Of a stretch of DNA of 64,000 nt, positions 25,493 through 33,015 are shown piece after piece. Source of the DNA: WHSW01 sp963767475 (lineage in GTDB: Bacteria > Actinomycetota > Thermoleophilia > Solirubrobacterales > 70-9); contig CAVYEI010000003.1 of the NCBI GenBank assembly GCA_963767475.1, positions 1,054,001 through 1,118,000 of the forward strand. The letters are read 5' to 3'. Positions within the stretch are counted from its first letter, which is position 1. Each line of letters opens with the position of its first letter. The translations under genes and the position numbers were made by a program. Under the pieces are notes generated by a model. The model saw nothing but the letters and a program-made list of their open reading frames with translations. It was not told the DNA's origin and did not search any database.

Positions 25493-26779
25493 CTAGGCGG
25501 CGGCCGTCGCCGCCAGCTGGGGATAGAGCGGATAGCGCTCCATCAGGGAGCGCGTCCGCTCGCCCAGCGGCTCACGCTCGGCCTCGAAGCGGTCGGAGAG
25601 CGCAACCGCGATCACCTCGGCGATCTCGCGCATGTCGTCCTCGCCCAGGCCCCGCGTGGTCAGCGCCGGCGTCCCGATGCGCAGCCCGGACGGGTTCATC
25701 GGCGGGCGCTCGTCGAACGGGATCGCGTTGCGGTTGACCGTGATCCCGACCTGCTCCAGGCGCTGCTCTGCGGTCTTGCCGTCGAGTCCCGTGGGCCCGA
25801 GGTCGACGAGCACCAGGTGCACGTCGGTGCCGCCGGTCAGCACCTCGACGCCGTTTGCGATCAGGCCCTCGGCGAACGCCTGCGCGTTGGCGATCGTCTG
25901 CCGCTGGCGGGCGCGGAAAGGCTCCGATTGCGCGATCCCCAGCGCCACCGCCTTGGCGGCGATGATGTGCATCAGCGGGCCGCCCTGCTGGCCGGGGAAG
26001 ATCGCCTTGTTGACCGCGATGGCGAGCTCCTCGTCGTTCGTGAGGATCATCCCGCTGCGCGGTCCGCAGAGCGTCTTGTGGACCGTGGTCGTGGTCACGT
26101 GCGCGTGCTCGACCGGGTTCGGGTGCTCGCCGGCGGCGACGAGGCCGGCGAAGTGGGCCATGTCGACCATCAGCTTGGCGTCGACCGAGTCGGCGATCTC
26201 GCGGAAGGCGGCGAAGTCAAGCTGGCGCGGGTAGGCGGACCAGCCGGCGACGATCACCTTCGGCCGGTGCTCGTGGGCGAGCCGCTCGACCTCCTCCATG
26301 TCGCAGCGGAAGTCCTCGCGGCGGACGTGGTAGGCGACGACCTCGTAGAGCTTGCCGGAGACGTTGAGCTTCATCCCGTGGGTCAGATGGCCGCCGTGAT
26401 CGAGCGCCATGCCCATGATCGTGTCGCCGGGGTCCAGCATCGCCATGTAGGCGGCGTTGTTGGCCTGCGCGCCGGCGTGCGGCTGCACGTTCGCGAACCC
26501 GGCCCCGAACAGCTCCTTGGCGCGGTCGATCGCCAGCTGCTCGGCGACGTCGACTTCCTCGCAGCCGCCGTAGTAGCGCTTGCCGGGGTAACCCTCGGCG
26601 TACTTGTTGGTGAGCACGGAGCCGGCCGCGTCGAGCACCGCCTGGGGGACGAAGTTCTCCGAGGCGATCATCTCGAGCGTGTTCTGCTGGCGCTCGAGCT
26701 CGCGCTGCAGGACCTCGGCGATCGCCGGGTCGACCTCGGCGAGAGGGGCGGTCTGGAAATCCTCGGGAAGATCGATCAT
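25493..26779 (-). CDS. glyA: Serine hydroxymethyltransferase
   Basis: 428 residues from ATG 26779. This PLP enzyme interconverts serine and glycine with tetrahydrofolate, supplying one-carbon units. Motifs are EMIASENFVPQAVLDAAGS, YYGGCEEVDVAE and the PLP lysine at 235 in TTTVHKTLCGPRSG (the more usual sequence is TTTTHK, here TTVHK). The C-terminal domain has RIGTPALTTRGLGEDDM. It overlaps the 3' end of the Sua5-type gene by 4 nt (ATGA), as in a translationally coupled operon. Confidence 0.97.
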   Translation of the reverse strand: MIDLPEDFQTAPLAEVDPAIAEVLQRELERQQNTLEMIASENFVPQAVLDAAGSVLTNKYAEGYPGKRYYGGCEEVDVAEQLAIDRAKELFGAGFANVQPHAGAQANNAAYMAMLDPGDTIMGMALDHGGHLTHGMKLNVSGKLYEVVAYHVRREDFRCDMEEVERLAHEHRPKVIVAGWSAYPRQLDFAAFREIADSVDAKLMVDMAHFAGLVAAGEHPNPVEHAHVTTTTVHKTLCGPRSGMILTNDEELAIAVNKAIFPGQQGGPLMHIIAAKAVALGIAQSEPFRARQRQTIANAQAFAEGLIANGVEVLTGGTDVHLVLVDLGPTGLDGKTAEQRLEQVGITVNRNAIPFDERPPMNPSGLRIGTPALTTRGLGEDDMREIAEVIAVALSDRFEAEREPLGERTRSLMERYPLYPQLAATAAA

Positions 26780-27393
26780 GGCTGCGACGATAGCGCGGCC
26801 AGCAGATCCGAAACCTGTGCCGCCGGCAACCCTCCCTGGCGGATGATCGTCCAAGGCCCACCTTCCTCGATCGCCGTCAGATCGACCACCGTCGAGGGCA
26901 ACCCGGTGAGCTCGCCGCCGTCGATCGCCAGGTCGACCGCGGCGAGGATCGCCGGATCGACGTCCTTGTAGCGGGCCGGCGCCGGCTCGCCGGCGGGGTT
27001 GGCCGAGGTCTGGAAGATCGCGCACGCCGCGCCCGCGAGCGGTCCCTCGATCAGTCGCAGCCCGAGCCGCTCGGGGTCCTCGCGGCAGGCGAGCGGGTAG
27101 CGATGCTCGGGATTGGCGACCACCAGGGTCACCGGCCCCGGCAACAGCGCGCCGAGCGCGTCACGGGTGCGGGGGCCGAGCGCCGAGACCACCTCCCGCA
27201 TCGCCAGCGGCGAGAAATACATCACCGCCGCCGGCTTGCCGTCGTCGCGGCCCTTGATCCGGTGGATGCGCTCGATCGCCTCGGCGCGGGTCGGATCGCA
27301 GGCGAGTCCGTAGAGGCCGTCGGCCGGGAACAGAGCCACGCCGCCATCGAAGATGCAGCGCTCGAGCGAGCCTCGCGCCTCGCTCACGTCCAC
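26776..27393 (-). CDS. Threonylcarbamoyl-AMP synthase (Sua5/YrdC/YwlC)
   Basis: 205 residues starting at GTG 27393, overlapping the prmC end by 10 nt. It has the YrdC fold with the nucleotide-binding KxR set at Lys47/Arg49 (HRIKGRDDGKP), the strand ALFPADGLYGLACDP at the start and FQTSANPAGEPA. It makes threonylcarbamoyl-AMP for the t6A37 modification of ANN-decoding tRNAs. It is the short form without the C-terminal Sua5 domain. The prfA-prmC-sua5-glyA order is conserved in actinobacteria. Confidence 0.9.
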   Translation of the reverse strand: MDVSEARGSLERCIFDGGVALFPADGLYGLACDPTRAEAIERIHRIKGRDDGKPAAVMYFSPLAMREVVSALGPRTRDALGALLPGPVTLVVANPEHRYPLACREDPERLGLRLIEGPLAGAACAIFQTSANPAGEPAPARYKDVDPAILAAVDLAIDGGELTGLPSTVVDLTAIEEGGPWTIIRQGGLPAAQVSDLLAALSSQP

Positions 27394-28220
27394 CCGACGA
27401 CCACCCGCTCGGTCCCGCCAAGGTCGCGGCGCACCTCGACACGCTCGAAGCCCGCGCGCCGCACGAGCTCGGCGACGATCGGCGCCTGATCGATGCCGAG
27501 CTCGAGCGCCACCGCGGCGGGGCTATCGTCCGCGAGCGAGAGGTCGCCGAGCAACAGCTCGATCGCCTCCAAGCCGGTCGGCCCGGAGACCAGCGCCTGG
27601 TAAGGCTCGTGCTCGCGGATCTCGGGCGCCAGTCGCGTCCACTCCTCCTCGCTGACGTAGGGCAGGTTCGCAACCAACAGGTCGAACCGGCCGGGCTCGA
27701 GCGAGCCGTAGGAGAGCCGGACGCGCTCGGTGAAACCGAGCCGCTCGCGGTTTGCCTGGGCGACCGCGAGCGCGTCGAGCGAGGTGTCAGTGGCGGCGAT
27801 CGAGGCCTCGGGAAGCTCGTCGGCGATCGCCAGCGCGATCGCCCCGGACCCGGTGCCGAGATCGAGCACCGTCGCCGGGGCGAGCTCGAGCGCCAGCTCG
27901 ACCAGCAGCTCGGTCTCGGGCCGCGGGATCAGCACCCGCCGATCGACGTCCAGCTCGAGATCCCGAAAGCCCTTGCGGCCGAGGATGTAGGCGACCGGCT
28001 CGCGGACGATCCGCCGGCGCACCATGGCGCCGAACGCGCGCGCGGCGGCCGCGTCGACACCGGCCTCTGGCTCCGCCGCGAGTCGCGCCCGATCGAGGCC
28101 CGTTGCCTCGCTCAGCAGCAGCTCGGCGTCCAGGCGCGGCGTCTCGACTCCGGCGGCCGCGATCGCCTCCGTTGCCGAGACCAGCGCCTCGCGGACGGTG
28201 CCGGCGACGGCTGCGGTCAT
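27384..28220 (-). CDS. prmC: Release factor glutamine methyltransferase
   Basis: 278 residues, overlapping the prfA stop by 4 nt. It methylates the Gln of the GGQ motif in release factors. The N-terminal helical domain is followed by a SAM fold with DLGTGSGAIALAIA (120-133) and the catalytic NPPY motif present as NLPY (185-188, ANLPYVSEEEW). The P-to-L replacement keeps the substrate-binding Asn and Tyr. Genomic pairing with prfA supports the call. Confidence 0.95.
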   Translation of the reverse strand: MTAAVAGTVREALVSATEAIAAAGVETPRLDAELLLSEATGLDRARLAAEPEAGVDAAAARAFGAMVRRRIVREPVAYILGRKGFRDLELDVDRRVLIPRPETELLVELALELAPATVLDLGTGSGAIALAIADELPEASIAATDTSLDALAVAQANRERLGFTERVRLSYGSLEPGRFDLLVANLPYVSEEEWTRLAPEIREHEPYQALVSGPTGLEAIELLLGDLSLADDSPAAVALELGIDQAPIVAELVRRAGFERVEVRRDLGGTERVVVGWT

Positions 28221-29299
28221 TCTGCCGTCTGAGCCTCGAGGCGCGCGCGCTTTTCCTCGGCGCCCAGCGCCGAGGTGAACTCGCTCAGGTCGCCACCGAG
28301 GATCTCGTCGAGATTGTGCGCGGTGAGCTTGATCCGGTGGTCGGTGACCCGGCCCTGGGGGTAGTTGTAGGTGCGGATCTTCTCCGAGCGCTCGCCGGTG
28401 CCGACCTGAGAGCGGCGATCGGCCGCGATCTCGGCCGCCTGCTCCTCGAGCGCACGCTCGTAGAGGCGCGCCCGCAGCACCTTCATCGCCTTGTCGCGGT
28501 TTTGAAGCTGCGACTTCTCATCCTGCATCGAAACCACGATCCCGGTGGGGCCATGGGTGATCCGGACCGCGGAGTCGGTCGTGTTCACCGACTGCCCGCC
28601 CGGACCGGACGAGCGATAGACGTCGATGTTGAGGTCGTTCGGGTTGATCTCGACGTCGACCTCCTCCGCCTCGGGAAGCACGGCGACCGTCGCGGTCGAG
28701 GTGTGGATGCGGCCCTGCGACTCGGTCTTCGGCACCCGCTGCACACGGTGCGTGCCACCCTCGAACTTGAACACCGAGAAGGCGCCGTCGCCGCGGATCT
28801 CGAACGTCACCTCCTTGAAGCCGCCGACCTCTGCCGGCGACTGCGAGAGCACCTCGGTCTTGAAGCCGCGCTCCTCCGCGTAGCGGGTGAGCATGTTGAA
28901 GAGGTCGCCGGCGAACAGAGCCGCCTCGTCACCGCCGGCACCGGCCCGGATCTCGATGATCACGTTCTTGTCGTCGTTGGGGTCGCTCTCGACCATCGCC
29001 AGGCGAAGCTCCTCCTCGAGCTCACGCAGGCGCTCCGGAGCCTCGTTCACCACCGCCCGCATCTCCTCGTCCTCGTCGCCCTCGGCGAGCAGCTCGCGGG
29101 CGCCCTCGAGATCGCCGTGCAGCCGGCGCCACTGCGCCGCCAGCTCACTAGCCGGCTCCAGCGCGTGGTACTCACGTCCGATCGCGGCGTAGCGCTCGCG
29201 GTCGCCGATCACCTCCGGATCCGACATCTGGCGCTGGAGCTCGGCGAAACGCTCCTCGACCTGCTCGACGAGCTTCTCGGTGACTGCGTTGTCAGCCAT
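28217..29299 (-). CDS. prfA: Peptide chain release factor 1
   Basis: 360 residues, the normal length of RF1, which terminates at UAA and UAG. The codon-reading PxT motif is present as PKT (190-192, RVPKTESQGRIHT) and the catalytic GGQ at 234-236 (SSGPGGQSVNTTDSA). Domain order is typical. It starts at ATG 29299 behind a TAGCCT box with a 6-nt gap, so prfA-prmC-sua5-glyA can be a leaderless operon. It precedes prmC, its modifying enzyme. Confidence 0.97.
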   Translation of the reverse strand: MADNAVTEKLVEQVEERFAELQRQMSDPEVIGDRERYAAIGREYHALEPASELAAQWRRLHGDLEGARELLAEGDEDEEMRAVVNEAPERLRELEEELRLAMVESDPNDDKNVIIEIRAGAGGDEAALFAGDLFNMLTRYAEERGFKTEVLSQSPAEVGGFKEVTFEIRGDGAFSVFKFEGGTHRVQRVPKTESQGRIHTSTATVAVLPEAEEVDVEINPNDLNIDVYRSSGPGGQSVNTTDSAVRITHGPTGIVVSMQDEKSQLQNRDKAMKVLRARLYERALEEQAAEIAADRRSQVGTGERSEKIRTYNYPQGRVTDHRIKLTAHNLDEILGGDLSEFTSALGAEEKRARLEAQTAE

Positions 29300-29305
29300 T
29301 GGGTG

Positions 29306-29311
29306 AGGCTA
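29306..29311 (-). promoter_or_regulatory. Leaderless -10 box (TAGCCT) for prfA operon
   Basis: Minus-strand TAGCCT followed by exactly 6 nt and ATG 29299. The 24-nt gap to yqhQ leaves no room for a conventional leader with ribosome-binding site. Confidence 0.55.
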
Positions 29312-29323
29312 GCCTGGCGCGGG

Positions 29324-30343
29324 CTAGGCGACGATTTCGATCGCGTCCGGGTCCTTCGCCGCCTCGGTGGGATTCTCGACCGCGAGCACGGCCTCGAGCG
29401 CCGCGATCGCGACCGCGAGCTGGTCGCGGCTGGGCTCGCGGGTGGTCAGGTTCTGGAGCATCAACCCGGGCCACATCAGCGTCCGCACCCAGCGCTTGCG
29501 GCGGTTCTTACCCGCCCACTTGATCACCTCGTAGGAGAGGCCCGCGATCAGCGGGATGCCGAGGATCCTCGAGAGCACCAGCCAGTACCACTCGGGCAGC
29601 CCGATCGGGGCGAAGACGAAGATCGCCAGCACCATCACGATCAGCAGGAAGCTCGTTCCGCAGCGCGGGTGCAGGCGCGAGTAGGTCTCGGCGCGGGCCG
29701 GGATCAGGCGGTCGCCGGCCTCGAAGCAGGAGATCGTCTTGTGCTCGGCGCCGTGGTACTCGAACACCCGGCGCAGGTCGGGCAGCCGGCTGATCGCGAG
29801 GATGTAGCCGATGAAGATCGCCGTTCGCAGCACGCCCTCGACGAGCCAGAACAGAAGCGGCGAGCCGAGCTGATCCTTGATCAGGCTGGTGGCGCTCACC
29901 GGAACGACGAAGAAGAGGCCGATCGCCAGCGCCATCGAGAGGAAGATCGTCAGCCCCCAGGTGAAGCCTCCGATCGGCTCGGCCTCCTCGCCGTCCTCGT
30001 CGACGAGCTGGGCGTTGGCCGAGATCGCCAGGGCGCGGAAGCCGATCTTCAGCGACTCGCCGAGCGCGACCACTCCGCGGATCACCGGCAGGCGCAGGAT
30101 CCGGTGGCGCTTCGCCCACGAGACCAGCGGCTCGGAGGTGACCTCGATCGCGCCGAGCTCCGGCGCCGACCCGTTCGACGCTTCCACTCCGGGCGTGCGA
30201 ACCGCGACCGCCCAGGTCGAGACGCCGCGCATCATCACGCCCTCGAGCACCGCCTGGCCGCCGACCGGGGCGTCGTTGGAGGCGACCGGCATGCCGTCGG
30301 GCATGCGGGTGACGTCGATATTGGGGCCCCCGTCGGCGCTCAT
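29324..30343 (-). CDS. yqhQ: YqhQ-like DUF1385 membrane protein
   Basis: 339 residues; a DUF1385 integral membrane protein. Hallmarks are VGGQAVLEGVMMRG (27-40), the helical hairpins around residues 125-190, and the YHGAEHKTISCFEAGDRL segment followed by HPRCGTSFLLIVM, a conserved His/Cys set. It also shows about six hydrophobic helices. Its function is unknown in any organism as far as I know. The position between rpmE and prfA is conserved in related actinobacteria. It starts 13 nt after rpmE. Confidence 0.88.
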   Translation of the reverse strand: MSADGGPNIDVTRMPDGMPVASNDAPVGGQAVLEGVMMRGVSTWAVAVRTPGVEASNGSAPELGAIEVTSEPLVSWAKRHRILRLPVIRGVVALGESLKIGFRALAISANAQLVDEDGEEAEPIGGFTWGLTIFLSMALAIGLFFVVPVSATSLIKDQLGSPLLFWLVEGVLRTAIFIGYILAISRLPDLRRVFEYHGAEHKTISCFEAGDRLIPARAETYSRLHPRCGTSFLLIVMVLAIFVFAPIGLPEWYWLVLSRILGIPLIAGLSYEVIKWAGKNRRKRWVRTLMWPGLMLQNLTTREPSRDQLAVAIAALEAVLAVENPTEAAKDPDAIEIVA

Positions 30344-30356
30344 CGACGGGCGCCGG

Positions 30357-30566
30357 TCAGTCGCGCTTGCTCTGGGCCGCGCGGCGGCGGAAGCGCTCGA
30401 CGCGGCCGCCCGTGTCGACCAGCTTCTGCTTGCCGGTGTAGAACGGGTGGCAGGCCGAGCAGATCTCGACGTGCATCTCGGGATTCGTCGAGCGCGTGTA
30501 GAACTCGTTCCCGCACGAGCAGCGCACGTGCGAGAGCGTGTATTCGGGGTGGATCCCGGTCTTCAT
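30357..30566 (-). CDS. rpmE: Ribosomal protein bL31
   Basis: 69 residues of the zinc-binding C+ type: Cys16, Cys18, Cys36 and Cys39 (RCSCGNEF and ICSACHPFYTGKQK). It is a component of the 50S central protuberance. The zinc-bearing form implies that a zinc-free paralogue may exist elsewhere for zinc starvation. It starts at ATG 30566 behind TAGAAT (8-nt gap). Confidence 0.97.
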   Translation of the reverse strand: MKTGIHPEYTLSHVRCSCGNEFYTRSTNPEMHVEICSACHPFYTGKQKLVDTGGRVERFRRRAAQSKRD

Positions 30567-30574
30567 CGCCTTCG

Positions 30575-30580
30575 ATTCTA
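30575..30580 (-). promoter_or_regulatory. Leaderless -10 box (TAGAAT) for rpmE
   Basis: Minus-strand TAGAAT followed by 8 nt and ATG 30566. The 86-nt gap is shared with the divergent universal stress gene. Confidence 0.5.
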
Positions 30581-30592
30581 GCGACGCACTGC

Positions 30593-30638
30593 GAGGCGGC
30601 GCGAAGCGAACCCGAGCCGCGCCGCCGTTGAGGCGCCC
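30593..30638 (+). repeat. 46-bp intergenic repeat with stem-loop, copy 1
   Basis: 42 of 46 bases match the copy at 32484-32529. In this copy GGCGGCGCG (30595-30603) pairs perfectly with CGCGCCGCC (30618-30626) around a 14-nt loop. It ends just before the -10 box of the universal stress gene. Confidence 0.65.
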
Positions 30639-30644
30639 TATTGT
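30639..30644 (+). promoter_or_regulatory. Leaderless -10 box (TATTGT) for the universal stress gene
   Basis: TATTGT followed by 8 nt and ATG 30653. This favours ATG 30653 as the true start over the in-frame TTG at 30641, which would lie inside the box. Confidence 0.45.
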
Positions 30645-30652
30645 CCACGCCG

Positions 30653-31396
30653 ATGTACCGCTTGATCCTCGTCGGCTACGACGGACGCCCCAGCAGCACC
30701 GACGCGCTCGCCCTCGCCCACGGCCTCGCCGCGATCGAGGGCTCGGAGCTCGTGCTCTGCGTGGCGCTCGAGCTCGACCCGCTGGCGACGCCGGCCCACG
30801 CCTACGAGCGGGCGATGGCCGAGGCCGAGGAGCGCCTCAGCGCCCAGGCGCGCGAGCTGCTCGGCGAGACGCCGTTCAAGATCCGGATGACCGGCGGCGT
30901 CTCGGCGCCGCGAGCGCTGCACGAGGTGGCCGAGGACATCGGTGCCGACGTGATCGTGCTCGGCTCCACAGACCGCGGCGGCCTCGACCGGGTGCTGCCC
31001 GGCAGCGTCGGCGAGCGCCTCCTGCATGGCGCGCCGTGCGCCGTGTTGATCGCCCCGCGCGGCTTCGCCGGGCGCGAGAGCTTCGCCATCCGCACGATCG
31101 GGACCGGCTACGACGGCCGCGACCAGGCCGGTCACGCCCGCGAGGTGGCCGCGGGGCTGGCCGCCGAGCTGGACGCCACCGTGGAGACGATCACGGTGAC
31201 CGGGTACGGCGGCGCCGATCCGGCCGACCCCGGCGATGCTGCACGCGAGCTGGTCGCGCGGTCCAGCGGGCTCGACCTGCTGGTGGTCGGATCGCGCGGT
31301 TATGGCCCGGTGCGCCACGCGCTGCTCGGCAGCGTCACCTCCGAGCTGATGCGCACGGCGGCCTGCCCGGTGCTGGTCGTGCCGCGCTCCTCCTAG
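30653..31396 (+). CDS. Universal stress protein, tandem UspA domains
   Basis: 247 residues from ATG 30653. There are two UspA domains: residues 1 to about 138 (YRLILVGYDGRPSSTDALAL at the start and VIVLGSTDRGGLDRVLPGSV, the ATP-binding G-2x-G-9x-G-S/T loop) and about 145-247 (IGTGYDGRDQAGHA and VVGSRGYGPVRHALLGSVT). Both nucleotide loops look intact. The second domain is shorter between its first and last strands. Such proteins bind ATP and act in stress survival by unknown means. It sits divergent from rpmE and convergent with the TetR gene (4-nt overlap). Confidence 0.92.
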   Translation: MYRLILVGYDGRPSSTDALALAHGLAAIEGSELVLCVALELDPLATPAHAYERAMAEAEERLSAQARELLGETPFKIRMTGGVSAPRALHEVAEDIGADVIVLGSTDRGGLDRVLPGSVGERLLHGAPCAVLIAPRGFAGRESFAIRTIGTGYDGRDQAGHAREVAAGLAAELDATVETITVTGYGGADPADPGDAARELVARSSGLDLLVVGSRGYGPVRHALLGSVTSELMRTAACPVLVVPRSS

Positions 31397-31986
31397 CGCG
31401 GCTGAAGCGCGATCAGCAGCGTCTCCAGCGTCTCCCCCGCCTCGGAGCGGGCGAGCACCGGGTCGTCGGCGCGGGCGACCAGCATCGCGACCTCGTCGAG
31501 AGCTCCCAGAAGCGCATGGGAGAGGGGCTCGATCGGCTGGCGGCGGATCTCGCCCGACTCCATTCCAGCGGCCAGCAGGGCCTCGATCAGCCCGAGCGCG
31601 TAGCGGGCGCCGATCGCCCGCCACTCCTCCCAGCCGAGCACGGCGGGAGCGTCGAGGAGGACGATCCGCTGGACCTCGGGCTCGAGGCAGTGGTCGAGGA
31701 ACATGCCCGCCCCGGCCCGCAGCGTCTCCACCGCTCCAGCCCCGGGGGTGAACTTGTCGGCGAGCTCCTGGGCGAGCTCTGCCTCGATCTCCTCGTAGAC
31801 GGCCCGCAGCAGATCGCGCTTGCCGTCGAAGTGGTGGTAGAGGGCGCCGCGGGTGACCCCGGCGGCGCGCACGATCTCCTCGGTGCCGACGTCGGCGTAG
31901 CCGCGTTCGGCAAACAGCCGGCGCGCCGCCTCGGTGAGCGCGGTGCGGGTCGTCTCTGATCGCTCCGCTTGGGTTCTACTTGACAT
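31393..31986 (-). CDS. TetR family transcriptional regulator
   Basis: 197 residues. The N-terminal helix-turn-helix is canonical: ALTEAARRLFAERGYADVGT then EEIVRAAGVTRGALYHHFDGKRDL (in part GVTRGALYHHFDGKRDLL), ending near residue 60. The C-terminal ligand domain contains MFLDHCLEPEVQRIVLLDAPAVLG, a common segment in regulators of this subgroup. It is divergent from the SnoaL-hydrolase genes, and two 15-bp palindromes fill the gap between them. It very likely represses both itself and those genes until a small ligand binds. Confidence 0.92.
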   Translation of the reverse strand: MSSRTQAERSETTRTALTEAARRLFAERGYADVGTEEIVRAAGVTRGALYHHFDGKRDLLRAVYEEIEAELAQELADKFTPGAGAVETLRAGAGMFLDHCLEPEVQRIVLLDAPAVLGWEEWRAIGARYALGLIEALLAAGMESGEIRRQPIEPLSHALLGALDEVAMLVARADDPVLARSEAGETLETLLIALQPR

Positions 31987-31987
31987 T

Positions 31988-32024
31988 CATACAACCTGTA
32001 TGTTAGAAACGTACCGGCTGTATG
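31988..32024. promoter_or_regulatory. Tandem TetR operators
   Basis: CATACAACCTGTATG (31988-32002) is a perfect 5-bp inverted repeat with a 5-nt centre. A second, weaker version, CGTACCGGCTGTATG, lies at 32010-32024, 22 bp away (two helical turns). The identical right half CTGTATGTTA recurs at 31996 and 32018. The first site begins one base after the TetR start codon. Confidence 0.6.
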
Positions 32025-32053
32025 TTACCCGCGAGATCGGAGACCTCCAAACG

Positions 32054-32485
32054 ATGACCACCACCGCCCCCGAAGCCACCCTCGCCGCACTGATCGACGA
32101 CTACGCCGCCGCCTGGGCAGCCCACGACGCCGACCTGATCGCCTCATATCACGCCGAGGACGGGATCTTCCACCTGCACTCCAACGCCGCGCCGGTCGAG
32201 GGCCGCGAGGCGATCCGGGAGACCTTCGCCGCGCTGCTGAGCGTGTTCCCCGACCTCACCTTCGTCGAGCAGGAGCTGATCTCGGGTGAGTGGGGCTGGG
32301 TCGTGCGCTGGACGATGAGCGGCACCCTCGCCCAGCCGTATCCCGCCGGGAGCAAGGTCGCCGAGCCCGGCTCGAGCTTCGAGATCGACGCGCTCGACAT
32401 GATCACCGTCGCCGACGGCAAGCTGACCGCCAAGCACACCTACCTCGACTGGCAGGCGGCGCTCGACCAGCTCGGGCTCTCGTGA
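32054..32485 (+). CDS. SnoaL-like ester cyclase/isomerase-type protein
   Basis: 143 residues from ATG 32054 (MTTTAPEATLAALI), preceded by GGAG about 11 nt upstream. The NTF2 fold is clear: LIDDYAAAWAAHDADLIASY, GREAIRETFAALLSVFPDLT, WVVRWTMSGTLAQPY and EIDALDMITVADGKLTAKHT, followed by YLDWQAALDQLGL. This matches the polyketide-cyclase-like SnoaL subfamily, whose members often act on aromatic or steroid-like substrates. An upstream in-frame ATG at 32000 lies inside the operator and is rejected. It is the first gene of the TetR-divergent unit. Confidence 0.8.
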   Translation: MTTTAPEATLAALIDDYAAAWAAHDADLIASYHAEDGIFHLHSNAAPVEGREAIRETFAALLSVFPDLTFVEQELISGEWGWVVRWTMSGTLAQPYPAGSKVAEPGSSFEIDALDMITVADGKLTAKHTYLDWQAALDQLGLS

Positions 32486-32529
32486 GGCGGAGCGAAGCGA
32501 AGCCGAGCCGCGCCGCTGTTGAGGCGCCT
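32484..32529 (+). repeat. 46-bp intergenic repeat with stem-loop, copy 2
   Basis: Second copy of the element at 30593-30638. It starts within the stop codon of the first SnoaL-like gene and ends 6 nt before the next start codon. The stem is weaker here (GGCGGAGCG with CGCGCCGCT, one mismatch and one G-U). Confidence 0.65.
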
Positions 32530-32535
32530 GATGTG

Positions 32536-33015
32536 ATGGCTCTGGCGACCGAGAACGGGACCGCGATCCGGAGCGCCGCCGAGTGGGTCGAGGGGTTCGC
32601 CGAGGGCTGGCGTGCGCCGACCGACGCCGACAGCTTCAGCGACCACTTCGACCCGCTGCTCGGCGACGAGATGCGGCTCGTGCAGCCACAGATGCCCGAG
32701 CGGGTCGGCAAGCGAGCCTTTCGCGAGGAGTTCGCGCGGCCGCTGTTCTCGCTCCTGAACGACGTCCGCGGCACGGTCGGCTCGTGGGCGGCGACCGAGC
32801 AGGGCGACGACACGATCGTCTTCGTCGAGCTCGAGATCCGCGCCCGGCTCGCCGGCGGCCGGCGGGTGACCCTGAGAACCACCGACAGGATCACGCTGCG
32901 CCGTGGGGTCGCGGTCGAGCGAATCGCAAACCTCGACCCGCTCGAACTGCTCGGGCCGGTGGCGCTCAGCCCGCGCGCCTGGCCCGCCTTCCTGCGCGCG
33001 AGGTTCGGCCGATGA
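32536..33015 (+). CDS. SnoaL-like (NTF2-fold) protein
   Basis: 159 residues from ATG 32536 (MALATENGTAIRS). The alternative GTG at 32482 would translate the intergenic repeat and is less likely. Pattern: AAEWVEGFAEGWRAPTDADS, then FDPLLGDEMRLVQPQMPERVGKRAF (in part), then a beta-sheet half with VELEIRARLAGGRRVTLRTT and LDPLELL near the end. A nuclear-transport-factor-2-like fold is likely; the substrate is unknown. It overlaps the hydrolase start by ATGA, so the two are made together. Confidence 0.7.
   Translation: MALATENGTAIRSAAEWVEGFAEGWRAPTDADSFSDHFDPLLGDEMRLVQPQMPERVGKRAFREEFARPLFSLLNDVRGTVGSWAATEQGDDTIVFVELEIRARLAGGRRVTLRTTDRITLRRGVAVERIANLDPLELLGPVALSPRAWPAFLRARFGR

Noticed and set aside
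31934..32053. Upstream extension of the first SnoaL-like gene
   Set aside because: The added residues would be encoded by the TetR operators and the TetR gene's own start; the ATG at 32054 opens the family-like sequence.
32482..32535. GTG 32482 as start of the second SnoaL-like gene
   Set aside because: It would translate the 46-bp intergenic repeat found elsewhere outside genes; ATG 32536 is the better start.
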